Below are positions 1 through 8,565 of a DNA stretch of 64,000 bases, in pieces (positions within the stretch are counted from its first letter, which is position 1; every line of letters begins with the position of its first letter). Below the pieces are notes generated by a model. The model did no database searches. It was not told where the DNA came from and saw only the letters and a program-made list of their open reading frames with translations. Source of the stretch: Candidatus Kapaibacterium sp. (GTDB lineage Bacteria > Bacteroidota > Ignavibacteria > Kapaibacteriales > UBA7675); assembly GCA_028284775.1 (NCBI GenBank), contig JANQRB010000153.1, positions 26,811 through 90,810 of the forward strand. Reading direction: 5' to 3'. A program made the translations under genes and the position numbers.

Positions 1-1
1 T

Positions 2-2272
2 AACGATGAGCTCAGCTACGATCGGCAGAACGAGCACGCCGAATCGATCTACCGACTTGAAAGCAGGTACGTAGCCGACGGGCAGGAGCGGCGTTGGGCA
101 GCAGTACAGTCGGCGATGCTGCCCTATGTGCAGGAGCAATCGCCTGAAGTAGTCGCCGGCGTTCGCATTCAACGCAATCTCAACCCCGTCATCCTGCGCT
201 ATGAAGATCAGAGTTTCACCGAAACGGGGCTGGTCTTTGCCGATTCCAGCATCTTCGATGTCTTCACTCTCCCCCTGATTCACGGCGATCCGGCCACAGC
301 GCTTAACGATCCCGCGGCATTGGTTGTCGACGAGACGACGGCTCGTAAGTTTTTCGGCGGCGTCGATGTGCTTGGCAAAACGCTGACCTCCGTCAACGGC
401 GCGTCCTTCAAAATTACCGGCGTGATGCGGGACCTGCCCCGCCAGTCGCATTTTCACTTCACATGCCTCGGTTCAACGCAACTGCTGCCGGAAGGATGGA
501 TCAACTGGTCGATCAGCGACTACTACACTTATATTCGCTTGCAGGCGCCCGAGCAGGTTACGGCCATCGAGGAACGCATCCCGGCGCTGGTCGAAGGATT
601 GTTTGAAGGTCAGGCCAACAGAAGTGAATACAGTATCAGGCTGCGGCCTCTTCTGGACATTCACCTGTACAGCCATATCGAGAAAGAATTCCGTCCGAAC
701 GGCAATGTGGCCTATATCTATATTCTGGGCGTGATCGCCGCTTTTCTGTTAATCATCGCCTGCTTCAACTATATGAATCTCTCCACGGCCCGGGCGGTGC
801 GGCGCGCCCGCGAGGTAGGCATACGCAAGGTGATGGGCGCACGCCGTACGCAGCTCATCCAGCAGTTTCTCGGTGAGTCGCTGCTGCTTGCTCTCATGGC
901 CGCGCTGCTGGCTCTGCTGATCCTGAGCCTTGTGTTGCCGGAGTTTAACGAACTGGCCGGTACGAGCTTCAGCTTTGCCGATATGCTGCAGATCGAGCAA
1001 TTGGCTCTTCTGTTCGGCATTGCGCTCGGGACGGGATTGCTGGCGGGCAGTTATCCGGCGTTTTTTCTTTCGGTGTTCAGGCCTGCGGCCGTGTTAAAGG
1101 GTTCTTCAGTTAGACTTAACAACAGTTCACGATTTTCACTGCTTTTGCGTCGTTCGCTGGTCGTCGGACAATTCGTCATCTCGATCGTGTTGATTATCGG
1201 CACGGCGGTGTTGCTGCGACAGCTTAATTTCATGCAAAGCAAAAACCTGGGATACAATAAGGAACAGGTTCTCGTCTTGCCTCTGTCATCCATCGAGAGT
1301 CGGCAAAAGCTGCCGCTGCTGAAGGAGCGACTGTTGCAGCACAGCGCCGTGAATGCAGCCACGGCATCCTTTGAAGTGCCGGGCAAGCGCCTGCCCTACC
1401 TTGGCGGACGCTTCGAAGGACAGTCCGAAGAGACTTCTATCTCATGGCGGACGCTTGCCGTCGATGCGGACTTCCTCCCGGCGATGGGCCTGCAGCTCGT
1501 CGCCGGACGAAACTTCGACGCTGCCGTCGGCAGCGATTCGAGCGCCGCCTTTATCGTTAACGAAGCTTTCGCGCGCGCTGTCGGCTGGGAGGAGCCGCTC
1601 GGCAAAAGCTACGAATACGACTTTCGCCTCGACAGCCCGAAATCAGGCAGTGTCATCGGCGTGGTGAAGGATTTCCATTATGCCTCGCTGCATCAGGCGG
1701 TTGAACCGCTGGTAATGCATATCTGGCCGGCCCATTATCGCGTGCTCTCGCTGCGCCTGGCAAGAGGCGATATTCAATCGACTCTGGCGCAGCTCGATGA
1801 CATCTGGCAGGACTTGCTGCCCGGCCTTCCCTTCGAGCACTTCTTTCTCGACGAGACCTATGAGCGCCTCTACCAGAAAGAACGCAGCCTGGGCCAGATC
1901 TTCAGTGTTTTCACTTTGTTGGCGATCGGCATCGCCTGTCTGGGCCTGTTCGGACTCTCGGCCTTTGCGGCCGAACAACGGACCCGTGAAATCGGCATCC
2001 GCAAAATTCTCGGCGCCAGCACCGGTAGCCTCTCCTATTTGCTATCCAGGGAATTCATCATCCTCGTGGTCGTCGCCAACCTACTGGCCTGGCCGATCGC
2101 CTGGTACGGCGCCGACGCCTGGCTGCAAAACTTCGCCTATCGCAGCGCGATCGACTGGTATCTCTTTCCGCTCGCAGCCTTTGGCGCGCTGCTGATCGCG
2201 CTGGCGACGGTCAGTGTCCGGGCAATAAAGATAGCCATGGCGAATCCTGTTAAAGCTTTGCGGCACGAGTAA
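2..2272 (+). CDS. MacB/FtsX-type ABC transporter permease, 5' end cut by window edge
   Basis: This is an inner-membrane permease of the MacB/FtsX class, whose members work with a separate ATPase to move lipids, peptides or antibiotics or to drive periplasmic work. The reading frame is open from base 2. The residues before the first ATG at 116 (NDELSYDR and on) match the usual start of the periplasmic MacB_PCD domain, so the true start lies upstream of the window. Visible parts are the periplasmic domain, a transmembrane segment followed by VGIRKVMGA, two more hydrophobic segments, a second periplasmic domain from about base 1230, and a C-terminal three-helix FtsX block with IGIRKILGA. This two-FtsX-block layout of about 760-800 residues is common in Bacteroidota. 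No ATPase gene lies next to it inside the window. The substrate cannot be told from sequence. The family call is firm. Confidence 0.93.
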   Translation, partial: NDELSYDRQNEHAESIYRLESRYVADGQERRWAAVQSAMLPYVQEQSPEVVAGVRIQRNLNPVILRYEDQSFTETGLVFADSSIFDVFTLPLIHGDPATALNDPAALVVDETTARKFFGGVDVLGKTLTSVNGASFKITGVMRDLPRQSHFHFTCLGSTQLLPEGWINWSISDYYTYIRLQAPEQVTAIEERIPALVEGLFEGQANRSEYSIRLRPLLDIHLYSHIEKEFRPNGNVAYIYILGVIAAFLLIIACFNYMNLSTARAVRRAREVGIRKVMGARRTQLIQQFLGESLLLALMAALLALLILSLVLPEFNELAGTSFSFADMLQIEQLALLFGIALGTGLLAGSYPAFFLSVFRPAAVLKGSSVRLNNSSRFSLLLRRSLVVGQFVISIVLIIGTAVLLRQLNFMQSKNLGYNKEQVLVLPLSSIESRQKLPLLKERLLQHSAVNAATASFEVPGKRLPYLGGRFEGQSEETSISWRTLAVDADFLPAMGLQLVAGRNFDAAVGSDSSAAFIVNEAFARAVGWEEPLGKSYEYDFRLDSPKSGSVIGVVKDFHYASLHQAVEPLVMHIWPAHYRVLSLRLARGDIQSTLAQLDDIWQDLLPGLPFEHFFLDETYERLYQKERSLGQIFSVFTLLAIGIACLGLFGLSAFAAEQRTREIGIRKILGASTGSLSYLLSREFIILVVVANLLAWPIAWYGADAWLQNFAYRSAIDWYLFPLAAFGALLIALATVSVRAIKIAMANPVKALRHE

Positions 2273-2425
2273 CGCCCGGGGCACAAAAAGTGAGTTAATT
2301 TTCCACGCCTTTCATCGATTACCGCGCTTGCCCGCCCATCGGAGCGCTTGCAAGGTAGTAGTGAAAAATCCGCCAATTGAACTTAAACATCCGAATGGAC
2401 GACTAGCGCCGTCTGCATGCTGAAC

Positions 2426-3079
2426 TTACAGCTTAAAACCCAAACTCAATGTGGGATTCCAGGCATAATTGCCAAACGTATCATGAAGAAATTTGCGGAC
2501 GCCGGCCGCGACCAGGAAATTGTCCTTTCGATAACGGAGCGAAGTCTTAAGGCCGTAACTAATGCCGCAATAATTGATGAAGTAGTAGTTCATCTCCTGA
2601 CCGATAAACAAGGAAAGCCTCTCAGTATTCCGTCCCATAAAGCCGCTGTTGTCTTTCAGGGTAAAAGCGATGCCGGCATTCGGCAGCCAGTGCGGCGCCG
2701 TAAGCAGGCCGGCGACAAGCGCGAAGCCTAAACCGGTCATGTCGCTTGCCTGTTTGCCCGGTGGAAAAAATGCAAGAAATGTAAGCGCCACCGTCGGGAG
2801 CACAATGGCATAGTTATCACTGTTGTTCACGCCTTCGCTGTACAGGCCGTTATGAATCTGCAGATCCACGACATTAAAGTACCATTGATGACCCGGATGG
2901 GCATCCACATACTGAATGCTGATTTTGAAATCGTTAATGTCTTCGCCGTTGCCGTAAACCGATGTTTCGAAGATCGCAAAGGAATCGAATTTCCTCGCCT
3001 GCATCGACTCGGTACTAAGCAAAAAAAGGCCAGCAACAAGGCCAAGTGCTGCTATCGCGAAATTGTCCGGCTTAGGCAT
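2426..3079 (-). CDS. Hypothetical exported protein, probably small outer-membrane beta-barrel
   Basis: A 217-residue protein with an N-terminal hydrophobic stretch (about residues 8-24) ending near MQA, which reads as a Sec signal peptide. The mature part has alternating polar and aromatic segments, a hydrophobic stretch near residues 95-135, and ends in LSLGFKL, a terminus typical of outer-membrane barrels (aromatic residue close to the C-terminus). I recognise no named family. It converges on the ABC permease gene at 2272 with about 150 bases between them. It might be a small porin-like or outer-membrane assembly protein, but that is inference from composition only. Coding status is supported by the signal peptide and by the lack of a better alternative frame. 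Confidence 0.6.
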   Translation of the reverse strand: MPKPDNFAIAALGLVAGLFLLSTESMQARKFDSFAIFETSVYGNGEDINDFKISIQYVDAHPGHQWYFNVVDLQIHNGLYSEGVNNSDNYAIVLPTVALTFLAFFPPGKQASDMTGLGFALVAGLLTAPHWLPNAGIAFTLKDNSGFMGRNTERLSLFIGQEMNYYFINYCGISYGLKTSLRYRKDNFLVAAGVRKFLHDTFGNYAWNPTLSLGFKL

Positions 3080-3431
3080 AAGAAATTTTTGAACAGTTCA
3101 TCGATAAGACCGGGGCAGGTAAAAAGGTAAAACAACAGCTGCAATCTATCCTCTCCTGCTGCGCACGGTCCGTTTCGGACAGAATGCAGACTCAGCTGCA
3201 ATCGCAGTTAACCTGGCTCTGCTAATGTACCCTAAAAAAAGCTAAAAGCCCAGTCGACGTTTTGATAGCAATCATGGCCAAAAGGTAACGCTTCCTCAGG
3301 CTCGACTCTCCGCGAAATAGCCGATCTTCAAAAGGCCGGCCGCCGTCTTATCAAATGGCAATTAGGCGCGAAGGCCGATCGCAGGGTTGTGCGAAAGCCA
3401 CAGAACGGACATCCAGAATGAATGTCACAAA
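3080..3431. other. Intergenic, no gene seen
   Basis: 352 bases between two minus-strand genes. It should hold the promoter of the beta-barrel-like gene (start at 3079). No RNA gene, convincing hairpin or conserved reading frame was seen. Confidence 0.5.
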
Positions 3432-3890
3432 TCATCCTTCGGTCAAGCGGATGGAATTCTCCGGCATTCGCTGCCGAAACTGTCGAAACGTCACAATGAG
3501 TCCGACCAGCTGAGGTAGAGTGTTCGAGAAAATGAACAAGCTGTTTGCGTCGGGGCTCTTGTGATCAGATACAAGATGAAAGAGATGCGAGAACCACAAG
3601 TAAGCAATCCAGAGCATCGGCAGGAAAAACCAGGCAAGGGAACTCAGAATGATGTTGTTTTTCACACCCTGCCTTGCATTGCAGAAGAGCGCCGTGGCAA
3701 GTATGCAAATGAAAAGCGAGTTCAGGAAAACAATACCTAGCAGTGTAAGGTTGATACCTGCTTTTGTCATCCATTCGCTTTCGTATTCTTCAGCAAAAAT
3801 GCCGTCGGCTGCAATGTAGAGGAGATAAAAAGCAACGATGAAGATTGCCGGGAGTACAACCGCATTGCGATAGTATTTCATCAAGTGCAT
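3432..3890 (-). CDS. Small four-helix integral membrane protein of unknown function
   Basis: A 152-residue, strongly hydrophobic protein. Four likely transmembrane segments are visible: around residues 9-29 (AVVLPAIFIVAFYLLYIAA), 46-68, 78-102 (with Trp-rich LWIAYLWFSHLF) and 117-137. The C-terminus is basic (FRQFRQRMP). Two in-frame ATGs lie close together (3890 and 3881) and I cannot choose between them. No catalytic motif is visible. The gene stands alone, with more than 340 bases free on each side, so it is likely its own transcription unit. It is AT-richer than the large T9SS genes. Function is unknown. Confidence 0.6.
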   Translation of the reverse strand: MHLMKYYRNAVVLPAIFIVAFYLLYIAADGIFAEEYESEWMTKAGINLTLLGIVFLNSLFICILATALFCNARQGVKNNIILSSLAWFFLPMLWIAYLWFSHLFHLVSDHKSPDANSLFIFSNTLPQLVGLIVTFRQFRQRMPENSIRLTEG

Positions 3891-4235
3891 TTTGTCCAGC
3901 TCGCATCAGTTCGGCACATAAATCCGGTCGCATATTCACTGACCGGACTACTGCACTCGAACAGTATGCCGCAGCTGCGCCGGGGTTCACGGAGTTTAGC
4001 CGCGACATCGCGACTATTCGAATCATGGCCGAAGGAATCCTGGAAACTGTTCCGGCCGGAATTCAGCGCAAGGACATGTGATTCAGCAAATCATGCAAGC
4101 TATGCGAGGACCGGCGGCTTTCCTTTTTGCCTCTCTTCGCCTACTTGTAGCTGCCCGGCAATCGGCCCTGGTTCGTAGGCTATGCTTTTCTCGGCCTGTA
4201 TAGCTAGGAATTGACCGGGCCCGATTTCAGCCGGC
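3891..4235. other. Intergenic, no gene seen
   Basis: 345 bases upstream of the small membrane protein gene. Short open frames exist on both strands but have neither a ribosome site nor protein-like composition. Nothing else was seen. Confidence 0.45.
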
Positions 4236-4574
4236 TCAAGCATTCCCCACAATTGCGGCCACCGCCTTCACTATTTTTCCATTCGCAACACTGACAATTT
4301 CACCTACTCTGACCTTTTCACCCTTTGCCGTCAGGCCATCGTAAATCAGGGCGGACTTGTCGTCCGTGAATATCGAATCCAGCAGATCGACTTTTTCCCA
4401 GTTGATGCCGTTCTTACAAATTTCGACAAACATATCAGCGCCCTTGATGATACTGCCGTTCATATCGAACTCGACATTGTCATCGAGTGATTCCCGCAGC
4501 GCTGCGAAGTCTTGTACCTGCCAGGAATTAAAGTATTTGAGCACCAGTGCTTTGTTAGAATTCGCTGTATCCAT
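4236..4574 (-). CDS. SnoaL-like / NTF2-fold small protein
   Basis: A 112-residue protein with the pattern of the SnoaL/NTF2-like alpha+beta barrel: an N-terminal helix ending in YFNSWQVQDFAALRESLDDNVEFDMNG, a conserved G-x-D-x-F-x-E-I-C helix, then strands ending in V-x-x-G-K-I-V-K. This fold binds or transforms small ligands in a central pocket (polyketide cyclases, isomerases) or serves as an immunity or stress protein. No catalytic Asp/His set can be assigned with confidence. The length is normal for single-domain members. It is monocistronic. The specific ligand is unknown. Confidence 0.8.
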   Translation of the reverse strand: MDTANSNKALVLKYFNSWQVQDFAALRESLDDNVEFDMNGSIIKGADMFVEICKNGINWEKVDLLDSIFTDDKSALIYDGLTAKGEKVRVGEIVSVANGKIVKAVAAIVGNA

Positions 4575-5968
4575 TACTGTCTGCCTCTGGCAAATATTGA
4601 ATTCGAAGGTAGTTGTTTAGGCCGCAGGGCTTCCGGACCTGCGATTGCAAATCAGTTTGAAGCAGGAAGTCTACCACAGTTTACACTGTCAAAAGCGACG
4701 AAGTCTTCAGTTCGCGCGCGAAGAAGCAATTCGCTTTTTGCGGCGTTTTAGCGCAGCAACTCTATAGACTTCAAGCGAACAAATTTACACTTTTGCCCTT
4801 TATTCACAATTGCCGGGCAGTACTCTCCTGGCAGTAATCACGCAAACAACTGATTTTCAAGTAATTTCCGCTGAGTTCAGCAGGAAGCGCAATCTGACAC
4901 TCGTGGGCAGAAGAATATTCCGTCCACATCTTCTATCCCCGGACGATGAGGATTCCGTTACATACGAATTGATTCGATTGTGATGAGTACAAGCATTTGA
5001 TACCGTCGCACAGCTCGATCGCTTAACTCGGATCAACTTAAACGCTTGTCGCCGTTCAATCTTCCCGTTAGAGTGTTGCTTTGAATACCCTGCATGGTTT
5101 GTCAAGCGGAAATGAAATTGCTGGCAGCTCTACTCAACAGCAGGCTCCTGATCACCCTCATCTAGACACTGTATCCCTGGCTTGTTGGGAATATCACAAA
5201 CAGGAATCGCGATTCTTAACACACTCTGATAGTCTCAACCGACATTCCCTATCATACGATCAGGTCGGATCTCCACTGAATGCAGCGATTCTCATAGCCG
5301 TGCGAATGCCGCTGCATTCTTCCAAAGTATTAACAGCTTCCGGTCATGAAACTGAATCCCTCGTCGAGCTTCCGCCCTGCGCCCAAGCATGTTAATTGTT
5401 AAATCACTCTGCACGAAACGCTGGACCAGAGCGGATGCCTCTGCAGCGCCTCGATTGGAGGATCGGCCGCGCAGCCGGGCCCGTTTACAAAGCCCGTCAG
5501 AGGCTCATAATCTTTTCCACTAGTGACAGCGGTTGAATCGCAGCATGCTCCATCCATACTGCATTGGCCGGGTAACTCACAAATGCTGCCCCCTTGTGCC
5601 GAAAGCAAAGAGCCACACATAGCGAATTTTGGCAAAGTGCTGAACTGGACGCCAGTTCCCACCGGTAGAATAAGGAACTCAAATTGGCAAGAACGAATGC
5701 AGGGCCGGTATGCCTCCGGAGCTCTTGCACAGACAAGAGTTTCGATGTTTCCTGATAACAGCAAGAGCGGCTATTCTACTTCCGGCCGAGTTACATCCTT
5801 TGGATAATCGTAAAGAATACCGCGAATATGACTGACTAAGTCATCCCTCGCATATGAATTTGCATCAATGGTAACCAAAAGTTATCTGACGTGTTGCAGA
5901 CACTTCCGCACTCAGTTTCCAATTCCATCGTGAATCATTGTCATCGCACAGGGAAATTGGAGTTAGTT
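4575..5968. other. Long intergenic region, no convincing gene
   Basis: About 1.4 kb, AT-richer than the flanking genes, between the SnoaL-like gene and the Asp-box gene. Several open frames of 80-120 codons exist on both strands, but their translations are Cys/Ser/His-rich, lack repeats or motifs, and overlap each other antisense, as expected by chance. It may hold decayed sequence. A short AT-rich stretch near 5850-5885 is a likely place for the promoter of the Asp-box gene. No RNA gene could be recognised by eye. Confidence 0.45.
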
Positions 5969-8065
5969 ATGCGCTTCCTCATTGGTCTTGTCGTTGCCGC
6001 CAGTCTGTTTACTGTTTCCAGCAGCTTTGCCGAACACTCACTCCATCCGACCAATGGGCCGGGCGGGATCATCAATGACTTTGCCTTTGGGCCGGCCGGC
6101 GATATCCTGGCCGCTATGCAGCGTGGTCTGTGGCGGTCCACGGACAAGGGGCGTAGCTGGCGGTCAGTGAGTGACGTTTTGGAGCGGCGCAGGTTCTCGA
6201 GCGTGGCCATCAGCGATAATGGTACGATCCTTATCGGGGGATCCTATGGACTCGCCCGCTCCACAGACAAGGGCGCAAGCTGGGAAAACAATTTCGAGGG
6301 GTGGGATATCGAAGCGATTGCCCTCGGTCAGGGCGACACGGTTTACGCCATTCCCGAGGGCCGCTCCTGTGGTTGTTTCTTTCGGAGTGCAGACGACGGC
6401 GCCACCTGGGAGCAAAGCAACCAGCTGCCCCAGAGTTTGTTGTTTAAATCGCTCGTAGTTTCGGCGGATGGTACAATTTATGTGCTGCGCTACAACAAAT
6501 TGCAGCGTTCCAGCGATGGCGGTGATAGCTGGAACAGAGTTGTGGGTCCGAACGCGGATTCTACAATGGTAATGGTGGCAATCACATCGCAGGGTCACAT
6601 TTTTGCCTATCCGGCTCTTAACAGAAGATCAAGCTTCCTCTCAACAGACTTTGGCATCACCTGGACTCAATTTTATCCCGAAGGTTGGAATCCGAATTCG
6701 ATATGGGCAATTGACGCCTCGCCTGACGGCGACATTTATCTGGCTACCAACGATTCGCTTATGTACTCAAATGACGAAGGCAGAACCTGGAAGAGTTCAC
6801 TTCGCCGGCACGTGAAAACGATTGCGGTGGATAAGGCGGGCGATCCGATCCTCTGGGGACACGAAGGAGTCTTTCGATCCGACGATCGCGGCGAGTCCTG
6901 GCGTAAAACCGGCAATGGTCCCGTCAACATAATGGTCAACGACGTCGCGGTGGGACGGCACGGCGATCTATGGACGGCAACGGAATGGGGCGCCTACCTC
7001 TCCACGGACAAAGGCCAGACCTGGATGCATCGCGACCCGGATCGGCTCCCCGTTGGCCTTGAAACAGTGTTTATAACACGGGCCGGCAGTGTAATTGGCG
7101 CACGGAGCTTCGGCAGCGTCAAACGCTCGACCGACAGGGGTAGTACCTGGCAAAGGGTTGAGCGCAGTAGAGACATCGAGCACGAGTTTGTTGAAATGAT
7201 TCAGTCTGCAGATGGGCCGATCTATGCCAGGATGTTGTTTCGCGGACTGGCCACATCAAGCGACGACGGCGCAAGCTGGACGCTCATCGACAGTTTGCGC
7301 CGCACTGAAGTTTATGCGATCGCCGTCAGCGCCGAGGGTACCTTGTATGCCAGCACGGAAAACGGCATGCTTCGATCAAGCGATGAAGGCCAGACATGGA
7401 GCGCTGCCGAAAGCGGATTGCCCCTGGAGTACAAAGTTCATTCATTGGCTGCCGACCGCAGCTTTGTCTATGCCGGCACACTTGGCGGAGCCGTCTACCG
7501 CGTGGCTGATTTCGGATCGGGCTGGGAACTTGCCGGACGCGTTTTCGATGATCGAGAAAAATCCGTCATTGACTTAAGCATCGCTGCGGACGGCGGCATC
7601 TTCGCCGCCAGTGATTTCGGTGTATCTTATTCATCGGATCAGGGCCAGGGCTGGATCTCACTGCCGAGCGACCTTGAGAATCCAAAGATTGAATCGATTG
7701 CCGTCGATGACGAAGGCACTCTGTTCGCCGGATCCTGGTTTCGCGGCGTATACCGATCGAACAAAATCATAACATCGCTGAAGACCGAACCGCGCGATCC
7801 GGGCACAACAGCCATCCTGGAGGCCATCGCACCCAATCCCCTGCAATCGAACACCCGTATCCGATTCCAGCTATCCCAGGCGGCTGACCTTAAGCTCACG
7901 ATCTACGCCGCTCCCGGTACCGAAATTGAGGTCCTTTTGTCGGATTGGCGGGCGGCGGGCAGCTACAGCATCGACTGGTCGGCAGACGGCTTGCCGCGCG
8001 GGCTGTACTTCTGCGTTCTGGAGGTCGGTAACGATGTACAATCCCTGCCAATGCTGCTGCGGTAA
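5969..8065 (+). CDS. Secreted Asp-box (BNR) beta-propeller protein with T9SS sorting domain
   Basis: A 698-residue secreted protein. I chose the ATG at 5969, not the in-frame start at 5891, because it has a GGAG six bases upstream and begins a clean signal peptide (MRFLIGLVVAASLF... ending near SSFA). The mature part carries about twelve Asp boxes of the form S-x-D-x-G-x-x-W (RSTDKGRSW, RSADDGATW, YSNDEGRTW and others), spaced about 40-50 residues apart. That density is typical of Vps10/sortilin- or xyloglucanase-like double beta-propellers, not of true sialidases. No sialidase FRIP motif or catalytic residues are seen, so a binding role is more likely. The last ~80 residues (from APNPLQSNTRI to the end) form a T9SS type A sorting domain, so the protein should cross the outer membrane and be surface-attached or released. 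It appears monocistronic. Confidence 0.88.
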   Translation: MRFLIGLVVAASLFTVSSSFAEHSLHPTNGPGGIINDFAFGPAGDILAAMQRGLWRSTDKGRSWRSVSDVLERRRFSSVAISDNGTILIGGSYGLARSTDKGASWENNFEGWDIEAIALGQGDTVYAIPEGRSCGCFFRSADDGATWEQSNQLPQSLLFKSLVVSADGTIYVLRYNKLQRSSDGGDSWNRVVGPNADSTMVMVAITSQGHIFAYPALNRRSSFLSTDFGITWTQFYPEGWNPNSIWAIDASPDGDIYLATNDSLMYSNDEGRTWKSSLRRHVKTIAVDKAGDPILWGHEGVFRSDDRGESWRKTGNGPVNIMVNDVAVGRHGDLWTATEWGAYLSTDKGQTWMHRDPDRLPVGLETVFITRAGSVIGARSFGSVKRSTDRGSTWQRVERSRDIEHEFVEMIQSADGPIYARMLFRGLATSSDDGASWTLIDSLRRTEVYAIAVSAEGTLYASTENGMLRSSDEGQTWSAAESGLPLEYKVHSLAADRSFVYAGTLGGAVYRVADFGSGWELAGRVFDDREKSVIDLSIAADGGIFAASDFGVSYSSDQGQGWISLPSDLENPKIESIAVDDEGTLFAGSWFRGVYRSNKIITSLKTEPRDPGTTAILEAIAPNPLQSNTRIRFQLSQAADLKLTIYAAPGTEIEVLLSDWRAAGSYSIDWSADGLPRGLYFCVLEVGNDVQSLPMLLR

Positions 8066-8565
8066 GAACGGGATGGCAGAACATTCAACTTTTTCGGGGA
8101 GCGACTGATTGAATGACTGACCGGCACGCTCAAGCAGCTCTGCCGACCGGATTAAAGCTTCGAAAAACGAGGATTAACTTTTCGACGATTGCACATCTTG
8201 CTTTGATCAACAACTGATTCAGCTTATATTAGTCAACCGGTATCAAGCCATCCATTTATCACTTTCCATTTTCCACGACCCGCGGAAACAGTCTTTTGTT
8301 TCCCACAGAATCAATGCGGTTAACTACCTGCCAGATGAAGGTGCAGGTTGTAAAGAGATCCTGACGTCTTGTTCGAATCTCAGTGAACACTGCTTTCAAT
8401 CCTGAAAGGAGCGCCAACGATTTACCGAACACGTCGGCTATCCGAGTGATCTTCTTGCACTTGTCAGTAAGGCCAATGGTAGCGAACCGGAAGCTCAGGC
8501 GGAAGTTTCTGCCTGACGCTGTCTTGATTCTGATTTTTTATCAAATTTGGATCAGGAAAATTCCT
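8066..8565. other. Intergenic leader region of the S8 peptidase gene
   Basis: 500 bases. A sigma70-like pair (TTGATC at 8203-8208, 16 bases, TATATT at 8225-8230) is a possible promoter, leaving a long 5' leader of over 300 bases. An open frame continuous with the peptidase starts at 8383, but its translation before 8566 is basic and unlike a secreted N-terminus, so I treat it as leader. Confidence 0.35.

Noticed and set aside
8365..8390. tRNA T-loop-like sequence GTTCGAATC
   Set aside because: The flanking bases do not form the five-base T stem and no acceptor or anticodon arm fits.
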